Source: JBGPEQ01 sp050180895 (lineage in GTDB: Bacteria; Pseudomonadota; Alphaproteobacteria; Dongiales; Dongiaceae). Taken from it: a DNA stretch of 61,420 nucleotides. The position numbers and the translations under genes are program-made. Where the stretch lies: positions 1 through 61,420 of the forward strand of contig JBFXDS010000019.1 of the NCBI GenBank assembly GCA_050180895.1. Direction: 5' to 3'. The notes beneath the pieces were generated by a model. The model ran no database searches. It was not told the DNA's origin and was given only the letters and a program-made list of their open reading frames with translations. Below, in pieces: positions 43,312-51,131 of the stretch. Within the stretch, counting starts at the first letter, position 1; the number at the start of each line of letters is the position of its first letter.

Positions 43312-44088
43312 ATGTCCGACGTCGTGCTGCTCTCCCGCGAGGCCGATATCGCCACGGTCACGCTCAACCGCCCCGACCGCCTCAACGCGCTGGACAAGGC
43401 GATGTGGCAGCGGCTGGCGGCGATCATGGCGGAGGTGGCCGGCGACGGCGCCGTCCGCTGCGTCATCGTCCGGGGCGCCGGTCCCGCCTTCGGCGCCGGC
43501 GCCGATGTCGCGGAGTTCGCGACCGAGCGCGACACCCCGGCCAAGGCCGCCGCCTATGCCGAGGTGATGGGCGCGGCGCTGCGGGCGCTGCGCGACTGCG
43601 CCGTGCCGACGGTGGCGCAGATCCATGGCGCCTGCGCCGGCGCCGGCCTCGAGATCGCCATCCATTGCGATCTGCGCATCGCCGGCACGGGCAGCCGGTT
43701 CGGCGCGCCGGTCCAGCGGCTCGGCCTCACCATGCCCTATCCGGAGATCGCCGCCCTGGTCGAGCTGGTCGGGCACGCGACGGCCCTTGAGATTCTGCTG
43801 GAAGGAAGATTGTTCGAGGTACGAGAGGCTTACGAGAAGGGGCTCATCTCTCGCATCGTGCCCGACGCGGCGCTGGCGGAGGAGGTGCGGGCGACGGCCC
43901 GGCGGATCGCCGACGGCGCGCCGCTGGTGCATCGCTGGCACAAGCGGTTCGTGCGCCGCCTGCTCGACCCCGCGCCGCTTTCGTCGGCCGAGCTGGCGGA
44001 GTCCTACGCCGCCTGCGCCACCGAGGACTATCGCACCGGCCTCGCCGCCTTCCTGGCGAAGGAGACACCCCGCTTCCAGGGGCGCTGA
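43312..44088 (+). CDS. enoyl-CoA hydratase/isomerase family protein
   Basis: This 258-residue crotonase-fold protein has the oxyanion-hole segments GPAFGAGADVAEF and HGACAGAGLEIAIHCDLR. The catalytic Glu expected in the second half (PEIAALVELVGHATAL region) is present. Which CoA ester it uses is unclear. It lies 63 bases upstream of the imuA start on the same strand; the LexA box lies between them. Confidence 0.9.
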   Translation: MSDVVLLSREADIATVTLNRPDRLNALDKAMWQRLAAIMAEVAGDGAVRCVIVRGAGPAFGAGADVAEFATERDTPAKAAAYAEVMGAALRALRDCAVPTVAQIHGACAGAGLEIAIHCDLRIAGTGSRFGAPVQRLGLTMPYPEIAALVELVGHATALEILLEGRLFEVREAYEKGLISRIVPDAALAEEVRATARRIADGAPLVHRWHKRFVRRLLDPAPLSSAELAESYAACATEDYRTGLAAFLAKETPRFQGR

Positions 44089-44118
44089 GGGGCTTGACGG
44101 GAGGCCAGGGCGATGTTA

Positions 44119-44133
44119 GAACAAATCACGAAC
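44119..44133 (+). promoter_or_regulatory. LexA (SOS) box
   Basis: GAACAAATCACGAAC is an exact match to the alphaproteobacterial LexA direct-repeat consensus GAAC-N7-GAAC (GTTC-N7-GTTC on the other strand). It lies 17 bases before the imuA start codon at 44151, the usual place for repression of the imuA-imuB-dnaE2 cassette. It is the only such exact site I noticed in the window. Confidence 0.88.
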
Positions 44134-44150
44134 AATATTTCGCGTGGCTC

Positions 44151-45041
44151 ATGCGCCCTGTACATCCCAACCCCGAGCGATCGGTCCGGCTCCAGGAATT
44201 GCGCACCCGGCTGCAGGCGCTGGAGCGAGGAGGCGGCGCGGCGCCGGCGGCGCTCGTCCTCGGCCTGCCGGCGCTCGACCGGCATCTGGGCGGCGGGCTG
44301 CCGCGCGGCTGCCTGCACGAGGTGGCGGGGGCGGTGGATGACGGTGCCGCCCTCGGCTTCTGCGCCGCTCTCGCCGGGCGCCTGGCCGCCGGCCGGCCGG
44401 TGCTCTGGTGCCAGCCGGAGGCCGACCTTTACGCGCCGGGACTGGCGGCCGTCGGCCTCGATCCGGCGCGGCTCATCCTGGCCGTTGTCCCGCGCCCGGC
44501 CGACCGCCTCTGGGCGATGGAGGAAGGATTGCGCTGCAAGGACTTGGCGGCCGTGGTCATCGAACTGGACGAGCTCGACGCCACGGCCGGCCGCCGCCTG
44601 CAGCTCGCCGCCGAGGCCGGCGGAGTCACCGGCCTCGTCCTGCATCCCGACGGCCTCCGGCGGGCGGCCGCCAGCGTCGCCGTCACCCGCTGGCGGGTGA
44701 CCTCCGCCGCTGGACATGGGGTCCATCGCTCGTTTTCCGAAGGGCCACTGGACTCGGACATTCCCTCCCCCCTTGAGGGGGAGGGTAGGGTGGGGGGTGC
44801 GTTACGAGCGGGGTTCGCTGGACATGGGGTTCATCCCGCGTTTTCGCCGGTGCCGCGGGACGAGCCGGGGAAATGGCTCGGCCCCGCCTGCTGGCAGGTG
44901 GAGCTGCTGCGCTGCCGCGGCGGCCGGCCGGGCCGCTGGCTGATCGAGCTCACGGAAGGAGGCTGGCATGACGCGACGGGTGATGTCGCTGTGGCTGCCG
45001 CGCTTCGCGACCGACCGGATCCATCGGCGGCGCACGCCTGA
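44151..45041 (+). CDS. imuA: ImuA (SulA/RecA-like) of SOS mutagenesis cassette, with in-frame insertion
   Basis: This 296-residue RecA-like accessory protein of translesion synthesis starts at ATG 44151 just after the LexA box; the longer TTG frame at 44094 is unlikely. It has the RecA-fold core (LVLGLPALDRHLGGGLPRGC, HEVAGAVDDGAALGFCAAL) and the C-terminal GGWHDATGDVAVAAALRDR typical of ImuA. A 108-base segment (36 codons) duplicates AGHGVHxxF at 44708 and 44816 and includes a palindromic repeat coding SPLEGEGRVGG, so it is an in-frame insertion. The 3' end overlaps imuB by 74 bases. Confidence 0.9.
   Translation: MRPVHPNPERSVRLQELRTRLQALERGGGAAPAALVLGLPALDRHLGGGLPRGCLHEVAGAVDDGAALGFCAALAGRLAAGRPVLWCQPEADLYAPGLAAVGLDPARLILAVVPRPADRLWAMEEGLRCKDLAAVVIELDELDATAGRRLQLAAEAGGVTGLVLHPDGLRRAAASVAVTRWRVTSAAGHGVHRSFSEGPLDSDIPSPLEGEGRVGGALRAGFAGHGVHPAFSPVPRDEPGKWLGPACWQVELLRCRGGRPGRWLIELTEGGWHDATGDVAVAAALRDRPDPSAAHA
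44708..44815. repeat. 108-bp in-frame repeat insertion inside imuA
   Basis: The 108-base unit is bounded by direct copies of a ~30-base sequence (starting cgctggacatggggt) at 44708 and 44816. Between them a perfect hairpin, CCCTCCCCC-loop-GGGGGAGGG, lies at 44763-44785, the core of a common dispersed GC-rich palindrome. The copies are 108 bases apart, exactly 36 codons, so the gene stays open. The reading frame adds about 36 residues to ImuA between two conserved blocks. Confidence 0.85.
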
Positions 45042-46524
45042 GGGCCTGCGCCCCGCCAGGCGGGGGGTAGGGCTCGTCACCGCCGGCGCCGCGGCCGGCC
45101 GCGCTCTGGTTGCGGCGGTGGACGATGCGGCGGCGGCCGAGGGCCTCGCGCCCGGCATGCCGCTCGCCGACGCCCGGACCCTGTCGCCCGCCCTGCGGGT
45201 CCATCCGGCCGATCCCGCCGGCGACGCCGCGGCCTTGGATCGCCTTGCCGCCTGGTGCACGCGCTATACGCCCTGGACGGCCGTCGAGACCCATGACGGC
45301 GGCAACGGCGCCGGCCTGTGGCTCGACCTTACCGGCTGCGCCCATCTCTTCGGCGGTGAGGCGGCGCTCCTCGGCGACCTCCTCGCCCGCCTCCGCCGCT
45401 TCGGCCATGCGGCCCGCGCCGCCGTCGCCGACAGCCCCGGCGCCGCCTGGGCCGCCGCGCGCTTCATCGACGATCCGCGGCGCACGGGCATCGTCATGAC
45501 CGCCGCGGAGACGCGCGACCGGCTGATCCCGCTGCCCGTCGCCGCCCTGCGTCTGCCGGCGGCCACGGCCGCGGAGCTGCACCGTCTCGGCCTGCGTCGC
45601 ATCGGCGACCTGCTGCCGATGCCGCGGGCCGCGCTCGCCCGCCGCTTCGGCAGCCTGCCCGCCGACCGGCTGGATCAGGCGCTGGGCCTGCGGGCGGAGC
45701 CGCTCTCGCCGCGCCGGCCCGTGGCGCCGCATGAAGCGCGCCTCGTCCTGGCCGAGCCGCTGCTGACCGTCGAGGCCGTCGCCGAGGGCCTGCGGCGGCT
45801 GCTCGGCCAACTCTGCCGGCAGCTCGAGGCCGGGCAGCTCGGCGCGCGGCGGCTCGTGCTGACGCTCTACCGCGTCGATGGCGCGGTGCAGCAGGCGGCG
45901 GTCGGCACCAGCCGGCCCAACCGCGAGCCGCAGGCGCTCGCGCGGCTGTTCGCGGAGCATCTCGATACCATCGATCCGGGCTTCGGCATCGACGCGCTGG
46001 CGCTTGCGGCCGCTCGGGTCGAACCGCTCGCCGCGCTGCAGATGCGGCTGGCGCGGACGCCGTCCTCGCCCCGGCGGCAGGATGCGGGCCTCGCCGCTCT
46101 CGTCGACCGTCTCGGCAACCGTCTCGGCTTCGCCAGCCTGCGCCGCCTCGTGCCGCGGGAGAGCTATATCCCGGAGCGCGCCGTCGCGAGCGCTCCGCCG
46201 CTTGCGCCGGCGAAGCCGGGTGCCGGCTGGCCGACGCTGCCGCCGCGGCCGCTGCGCCTCTTCGCCCGGCCGCAGCCGATCGAGGCGACCGCGCTGCTGC
46301 CCGACCATCCGCCGGTGATGTTCCGCTGGCACGCGCGGCTCCACCGCGTGCGCCGCGCCGAGGGGCCCGAACGCATCGCGCCGGAATGGTGGCGTCCGGA
46401 AAGCGGCGCCCGGCCGCGCGACTACTTCCGCGTCGAGGACGAGTCCGGTCGTCGCTTCTGGCTCTGCCGCGACGGCCAGCCGCCGGAGGGCGGCCGGTGG
46501 TACCTGCACGGGTTATTCGGATAG
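44968..46524 (+). CDS. imuB: ImuB, DNA polymerase IV-like protein of SOS mutagenesis
   Basis: This 518-residue Y-family polymerase-like protein starts at ATG 44968 (MTRRVMSLWLPRFATDRIHR) or at 44983, after aaggaggctggc. It has the palm/fingers-derived region with helix-hairpin-helix (LGLRRIGDLLPMPRAALARR, SLPADRLDQALGLRAEPLSP) and little finger segments. ImuB lacks polymerase catalytic residues and serves as a hub that brings ImuA and DnaE2 to the beta clamp. A RAYT gene follows 10 bases after the stop. Confidence 0.93.
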   Translation: MTRRVMSLWLPRFATDRIHRRRTPEGLRPARRGVGLVTAGAAAGRALVAAVDDAAAAEGLAPGMPLADARTLSPALRVHPADPAGDAAALDRLAAWCTRYTPWTAVETHDGGNGAGLWLDLTGCAHLFGGEAALLGDLLARLRRFGHAARAAVADSPGAAWAAARFIDDPRRTGIVMTAAETRDRLIPLPVAALRLPAATAAELHRLGLRRIGDLLPMPRAALARRFGSLPADRLDQALGLRAEPLSPRRPVAPHEARLVLAEPLLTVEAVAEGLRRLLGQLCRQLEAGQLGARRLVLTLYRVDGAVQQAAVGTSRPNREPQALARLFAEHLDTIDPGFGIDALALAAARVEPLAALQMRLARTPSSPRRQDAGLAALVDRLGNRLGFASLRRLVPRESYIPERAVASAPPLAPAKPGAGWPTLPPRPLRLFARPQPIEATALLPDHPPVMFRWHARLHRVRRAEGPERIAPEWWRPESGARPRDYFRVEDESGRRFWLCRDGQPPEGGRWYLHGLFG

Positions 46525-46534
46525 GAATCGGACC

Positions 46535-47173
46535 ATGAGAAAAGAAACCCACAATGTTGTAGGGGCGGGTCTAAGACCCGCCCAAACGGCGGCAGTAGAC
46601 AGACTTAAAAATCTGCGTCGTAAACCCCTCCGCTTCCACGGTTACGACTACAGCCAACACGGCGCATACTTCGTCACGACCTGCACCCACGACCGGAGAT
46701 GTTTATTCGGCCAAATCGTCGATGGGCGGATGCAGCTGAACAGATTCGGATCTGTGGTCGACGCGTGTTGGCATGCTCTTACCCAACACTACTCTCATGT
46801 CGACCTCGATGGCTTCGTCGTCATGCCTAATCATATTCACGGAATTATCTGCCTGACGGATGGCGCAGCTATCGACGAGCGAGGTAAGCCACGTCATGGC
46901 CTACCCGAAGTCATCAGGGCATTTAAGGCTTTTTCCTCTCGGCAAATAAATGCACTCCGACACCGGAATGAACCAGTGTGGCAGCGCAACTATTACGAGC
47001 ACATCATCCGCAACGAGGAGTCGCTGAATCAGATTCGTGAATACATCGAGACCAATCCGGCTCGTTGGCATCTCGATCGCGAAAATCCTGAAATCATGCG
47101 AGCCGATGCAGGGGCGGGTCTGAGACCCGCCCCTACAAGGGGTAATTCCGATCTCCCGTCGTTTCTCCGGTGA
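46535..47173 (+). CDS. REP-associated tyrosine transposase (RAYT)
   Basis: This 212-residue Y1 HUH-superfamily protein has the HUH motif MPNHIHGI (His100, His102), the catalytic Tyr153/154 in NYYEHIIR, and the conserved N-terminal RRKPLRFHGYDYSQHGAYFV plus NPARWHLD near the C-terminus. These proteins recognise and process REP palindromes. Two REPs of the same family lie inside its ends (46563-46583 and 47111-47133), coding the AGLRPA segments. The stop TGA overlaps the dnaE2 ATG by one base. Base composition is AT-richer than the neighbouring SOS genes, so it probably entered this operon from elsewhere. Confidence 0.93.
   Translation: MRKETHNVVGAGLRPAQTAAVDRLKNLRRKPLRFHGYDYSQHGAYFVTTCTHDRRCLFGQIVDGRMQLNRFGSVVDACWHALTQHYSHVDLDGFVVMPNHIHGIICLTDGAAIDERGKPRHGLPEVIRAFKAFSSRQINALRHRNEPVWQRNYYEHIIRNEESLNQIREYIETNPARWHLDRENPEIMRADAGAGLRPAPTRGNSDLPSFLR
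46563..46583. repeat. REP palindrome, left of RAYT
   Basis: Ten-base arms GGGCGGGTCT and AGACCCGCCC flank a single central A. The left context is gtag. The palindrome lies within the first codons of the RAYT gene (VGAGLRPA). Confidence 0.9.
47111..47133. repeat. REP palindrome, right of RAYT
   Basis: The same palindrome (GGGCGGGTCT, central G, AGACCCGCCC) with matching outer G/C; its flanking ctac is the inverse of the gtag at the left copy. The two REPs are therefore an inverted pair around the transposase. It codes for the GAGLRPAPT segment near the RAYT C-terminus. Confidence 0.9.
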
Positions 47174-50100
47174 TGCATGTGACCGCCTACGCCGAGCTCC
47201 AGGTCACCACCAACTTCAGCTTCCTGCGCGGGGCGTCACATCCGCCGGAGCTGGTGGCTGCGGCGTCGGCCCTCGGCCTGAAGGCCATCGCCGTCACCGA
47301 CCGCAACACGCTGGCCGGCGTAGTGCGGGGGCATGCGGCGGCGAGGAGCACCGGCATCGGCTTCGTCGTCGGCGCGCGGCTCGATCTGCAGGACGCGCCC
47401 AGCCTGCTGATCTATCCGACCGACCGCGCCGCCTATGGTCGCCTGTCACGGCTGCTCACCCTGGGCAAGCGCCGCGCGCCCAAGGGGGAATGCCGTCTGA
47501 CGCTCGCGGACGTGCTGGCGCAGGCCGAAGGTCTGGTGGCCGTGGCGCTGCCGCCGGCGCTGCAAGCGGATTTTACCGCCGTCCTCCGCATGCTCGCCGA
47601 GGCCTTCCCGCGCCGCGCCTACCTTGCCGGCCATTGCCTCTATCGCGGCGACGATGCGCGACGGCTGGCGCAACTGGCGGCGCTCGCCCAGGCCTGCGGC
47701 ACGCCGCTGGTCGCCACCAACGATGTGCACTACCACGCGCCGGAGCGGCGGCCGCTGCAGGACGTGCTCACCTGCATCCGCGAACATTGCACCATCGACC
47801 AAGCCGGCTGGCGCCTGCTGGCCAATGCCGAGCGGCATCTGAAGCCGCCACCGGAGATGGCGCGCCTGTTCGCCGACCATCCCGAGGCCATCGCCCGCAC
47901 GATGGAGATCGTCGGGCAATGCCGCTTCGATCTGAGGGAATTGCGCTACGAATATCCGGACGAGCTCACCCGCGAGGGTCGCACGCCGCAGGAGGAGCTG
48001 ACGGTGCTGACCTGGGAGGGCGCCCGCCGGCGCTACCCAGCCGGCGTGCCGGACAAGGTGAGTTGCCTGATCGAGCGCGAACTTGCGTTGATCGCGCAGC
48101 GCGACTTCGCCCCCTATTTCCTCACCGTCCACGACATCATGCAGTTCGCGCGCAGGCAAGATATCCTCTGCCAGGGGCGCGGCTCGGCCGCCAACTCGGC
48201 CGTCTGCTATTGCCTGTACATCACCCCCATCGACCCCGAGCATCACGAACTGCTGTTCGAGCGCTTCGTCAGCATCGCCCGCCAGGAGCCACCGGACATC
48301 GACGTCGATTTCGAGCATGAGCGCCGCGAGGAGGTGATCCAGTACATCTACGAGAAGTACGGCCGGGACCGCGCCGGCCTCGCCGCCACCGTGATCTGCT
48401 ATCGCGGTCGCTCCGCCGTGCGCGAGGTCGGCAAGGCCATGGGCCTGTCGCTCGATACCGTGGGGGCGCTCGCCGGCCAGCTCTGGGGTTGGAGCAGTCA
48501 GGGCGTAGCCGAGGCGCAGGCGCGCGAGCTCGGCCTCGACCCCGGCGAGCCGCGCCTGGCCCATACGCTGGAGCTTACCCGCCAGCTCATCGGCTTCCCG
48601 CGCCATCTCTCCCAGCATGTCGGCGGCTTCGTCATGACGCGCGGGCGGCTCGACGAGCTGGTGCCGATCGAGAACGCGGCGATGGCGGAACGCACCGTCA
48701 TCGAATGGGACAAGGACGATATCGACGAGCTGAAAATCCTGAAGGTCGACGTGCTGGCGCTGGGGATGCTCACCTGCCTCGCCAAGGGCTTCAAGCTGAT
48801 CAAGGAGCATTATGGTCAGGCCTACAGCTTTGAAACCGTGCCGCAGGAGGACCCTGCCGTCTACGAGATGCTTTGCCGCGCCGATGCGATCGGCGTGTTC
48901 CAGGTCGAGAGCCGCGCGCAGATGTCGATGCTGCCGCGCCTGAAGCCGGAATGTCTCTACGACCTCGTCATCGAAATCGCGATCGTGCGGCCCGGCCCGA
49001 TCCAGGGAAAGATGGTCCATCCCTATCTCCGGCGCCGCGAGAAGAAGGAGCTTGTCACTTATCCCTCGAAGGAGCTGGAGGAGGTGCTGCACAGAACGAA
49101 GGGCGTGCCGTTGTTCCAGGAACAGGCGATGCGTATCGCCATCGTCGCCGCCGGCTTCACGCCCGAGGAGGCGGACCAACTGCGCCGCGCCATGGCGACC
49201 TTCCGCCATGCCGGCACCATCCACACTCTCCGCGACAAGTTCATCGGCGGCATGGTCACAAAGGGATATGACCGTGGATTCGCCGAGCGCTGTTTCGACC
49301 AGATCAGAGGCTTCGGCGAGTATGGCTTCCCGGAGAGCCATGCGGCGAGCTTCGCGTTGCTTGCCTATGTCTCGGCCTGGATGAAGTGCCGCTATCCGGC
49401 CGTGTTCGCGTGTGCGCTGCTCAACAGCCAGCCCATGGGATTCTATCAGCCGGCGCAGATCGTGCGCGATGCCCGCGACCACGGCGTGACCGTGCGGCCG
49501 CCCGACGTGAACGACAGCGACTGGGACTGTACGCTGGAGCCAGCCGACCATGGGCACGCCCTCCGCCTCGGCCTCCGGCAGATCAAGGGCTTCTCCGCTG
49601 AGGATGCCGATCGGTTGGTGGAGGCGCGCGCCAACGGCTATGCCGATCCGCTGGCGCTGTGGCGCCGGAGCAAGCTGGATGCTGCAGCGTTAGAAGCTTT
49701 AGCGCGCGCCGATGCCTTCGGCTCCATGGGCCTCGATCGGCGCGAGGCGCTGTGGGCGGTGAAGGGCCTGCCGGCCGCGCCGCTGCCGCTGTTCGCCGCG
49801 GCGGGCGAGGAGGACCAGGGCGCGGAGCCGGCCGTCGCGCTGCCGGCGATGCCGATCGGCGCCCAGGTGATCGAGGATTATCGGACCCTGCGTCTCACCC
49901 TGAAGCGGCACCCGCTGGCGCTGCTGCGCGACGCCTTGACGCGCGGGGGTTATGTGCCCTCGCAGCGGTTCTCCAAGATGGTCAATGGCCAGCCCGTGAA
50001 GGTCGCCGGGCTCGTGCTGATGCGCCAGCGGCCCGGTACGGCCAACGGCATCATCTTCGCGACGCTCGAGGATGAAACGGGTGTCGCCAACATCGTGATC

Positions 50101-50328
50101 TGGCCGAAGCTCTTCGAGCGCTATCGCCGGATCGTGCTGACATCGACCCTGCTCGGCGTCGTCGGCAGGCTGCAGTGCGAAGGCATCGTCATCCATGTCG
50201 TCGCCGAGCGGCTGGTCGACCTCTCGCGCCATCTGCGCGGCCTGGCCGACGGCGACAATGACAGGTCATTCACCGATAGGCGCCCGGCCGTTCGCGATCC
50301 GGCATTTCCGTCGCGCGATTTCCACTGA
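47173..50328 (+). CDS. dnaE2: error-prone DNA polymerase III alpha subunit DnaE2
   Basis: This 1051-residue C-family polymerase starts at ATG 47173, overlapping the RAYT stop TGA by one base (GTG 47170 is alternative). Regions: PHP domain (N-terminal, TDRNTLAGVVRGH), polymerase palm with the catalytic triad PDIDVDF (Asp375, 377, 379), thumb/fingers, and a C-terminal OB-fold (VKVAGLVLMRQRPGTANGII). Part of the SOS mutasome with ImuA and ImuB. Its SOS expression from the imuA LexA box now requires reading through the RAYT gene. Confidence 0.95.
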   Translation: MHVTAYAELQVTTNFSFLRGASHPPELVAAASALGLKAIAVTDRNTLAGVVRGHAAARSTGIGFVVGARLDLQDAPSLLIYPTDRAAYGRLSRLLTLGKRRAPKGECRLTLADVLAQAEGLVAVALPPALQADFTAVLRMLAEAFPRRAYLAGHCLYRGDDARRLAQLAALAQACGTPLVATNDVHYHAPERRPLQDVLTCIREHCTIDQAGWRLLANAERHLKPPPEMARLFADHPEAIARTMEIVGQCRFDLRELRYEYPDELTREGRTPQEELTVLTWEGARRRYPAGVPDKVSCLIERELALIAQRDFAPYFLTVHDIMQFARRQDILCQGRGSAANSAVCYCLYITPIDPEHHELLFERFVSIARQEPPDIDVDFEHERREEVIQYIYEKYGRDRAGLAATVICYRGRSAVREVGKAMGLSLDTVGALAGQLWGWSSQGVAEAQARELGLDPGEPRLAHTLELTRQLIGFPRHLSQHVGGFVMTRGRLDELVPIENAAMAERTVIEWDKDDIDELKILKVDVLALGMLTCLAKGFKLIKEHYGQAYSFETVPQEDPAVYEMLCRADAIGVFQVESRAQMSMLPRLKPECLYDLVIEIAIVRPGPIQGKMVHPYLRRREKKELVTYPSKELEEVLHRTKGVPLFQEQAMRIAIVAAGFTPEEADQLRRAMATFRHAGTIHTLRDKFIGGMVTKGYDRGFAERCFDQIRGFGEYGFPESHAASFALLAYVSAWMKCRYPAVFACALLNSQPMGFYQPAQIVRDARDHGVTVRPPDVNDSDWDCTLEPADHGHALRLGLRQIKGFSAEDADRLVEARANGYADPLALWRRSKLDAAALEALARADAFGSMGLDRREALWAVKGLPAAPLPLFAAAGEEDQGAEPAVALPAMPIGAQVIEDYRTLRLTLKRHPLALLRDALTRGGYVPSQRFSKMVNGQPVKVAGLVLMRQRPGTANGIIFATLEDETGVANIVIWPKLFERYRRIVLTSTLLGVVGRLQCEGIVIHVVAERLVDLSRHLRGLADGDNDRSFTDRRPAVRDPAFPSRDFH

Positions 50329-50333
50329 TGTGT

Positions 50334-51029
50334 CTATCGGCTCCGGGCAAGGTGCGCCATGATGGCGCTGAAATCGCCGCCGGGCGCCAGCTTGGCGACG
50401 TGCAACGGCGGCTTCGTCCCGTTCTTCAGCCGCGGGTCGGCGACGGGATCGCCGAAGACCTGGCGGATCGGCACCACGCCCGCCCAGACCGCCAGATCGT
50501 AGTCCTCCTCATCGTCCTTGGGCGGGCCGGTGCGGATCTTGGCCGAGGCCTCTTCGATGGTCATGCCGAGCACGGTCGTCGCCTTCAGCTCCTGGCTGGT
50601 GATCGGCCGCAGCTCGCGATTGCGGCCGGGCAGGAAGCGCTCGACATAGGCCTCCAGCGCCGTGCGCTTCTCCTCCGGGTCCTCCAGCTTCGCGGCCTGG
50701 CCGAACGCCATGACCGAGCGGTAGTTGACCGAGTGGTGGAAGCCGGAGCGGGCCAGCACCAGGCCGTCGACGATCGTCACGGTGAAGCAGACAGGGATAC
50801 CGACGCTCTGCGCGCGCAGCATTCGGCTGGCCGACGAGCCGTGCCAGTAGAGCCGGTCGCCGACGCGCCAGTATCCCGTCGGCGTCACATAGGGCTGCCC
50901 GTCGATCACATAGCCGATGTGGCAGAACAGAGTAGCGTCGAGAACGGCGAAGACGGACTCGCGGTCGTAGTGGCCGCGCTCGTGCAGGCGGCGGACCTTC
51001 GAGCGGGCGGTGGGCGCATAGGCATCCAT
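50334..51029 (-). CDS. FMN-binding flavoprotein of the PPOX family
   Basis: This 231-residue protein with the pyridoxamine 5'-phosphate oxidase-like split barrel (FAVLDATLFCHIGYVIDGQP, RLYWHGSSASRMLRA, RSVMAFGQAAKLEDPEEKR) starts at ATG 51029 after ggagcgacc. It is not PdxH, which is at 19549. It may reduce nitro compounds or bind flavin. It faces a MocR regulator across 102 bases and is convergent with dnaE2, five bases away. Confidence 0.85.
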   Translation of the reverse strand: MDAYAPTARSKVRRLHERGHYDRESVFAVLDATLFCHIGYVIDGQPYVTPTGYWRVGDRLYWHGSSASRMLRAQSVGIPVCFTVTIVDGLVLARSGFHHSVNYRSVMAFGQAAKLEDPEEKRTALEAYVERFLPGRNRELRPITSQELKATTVLGMTIEEASAKIRTGPPKDDEEDYDLAVWAGVVPIRQVFGDPVADPRLKNGTKPPLHVAKLAPGGDFSAIMAHLARSR

Positions 51030-51073
51030 GGCGGGTCGCTCCGGAATTGCGGCGCCTCCGGTATAGCCTGTAG

Positions 51074-51121
51074 AGTGGCTCCTCCGCATGGACCACTTCC
51101 GGGCATTACATAGAACCACTT
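51074..51121. promoter_or_regulatory. repeated AGTGG/CCACTT boxes in the divergent region (MocR operator candidate)
   Basis: Two direct repeats GGACCACTT (51090) and GAACCACTT (51113), exactly 23 bases apart, plus an inverted AGTGGCT at 51074, lie between the FMN protein start (51029) and the MocR regulator start (51132). Direct and inverted repeats of this kind are typical MocR/PdxR operators, which usually control the divergent neighbour. Confidence 0.5.
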
Positions 51122-51131
51122 GGCGGATGTC

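Noticed and set aside
44094..44150. Longer TTG start for imuA
   Set aside because: It would run through the LexA box; ATG 44151 is the family-like start.
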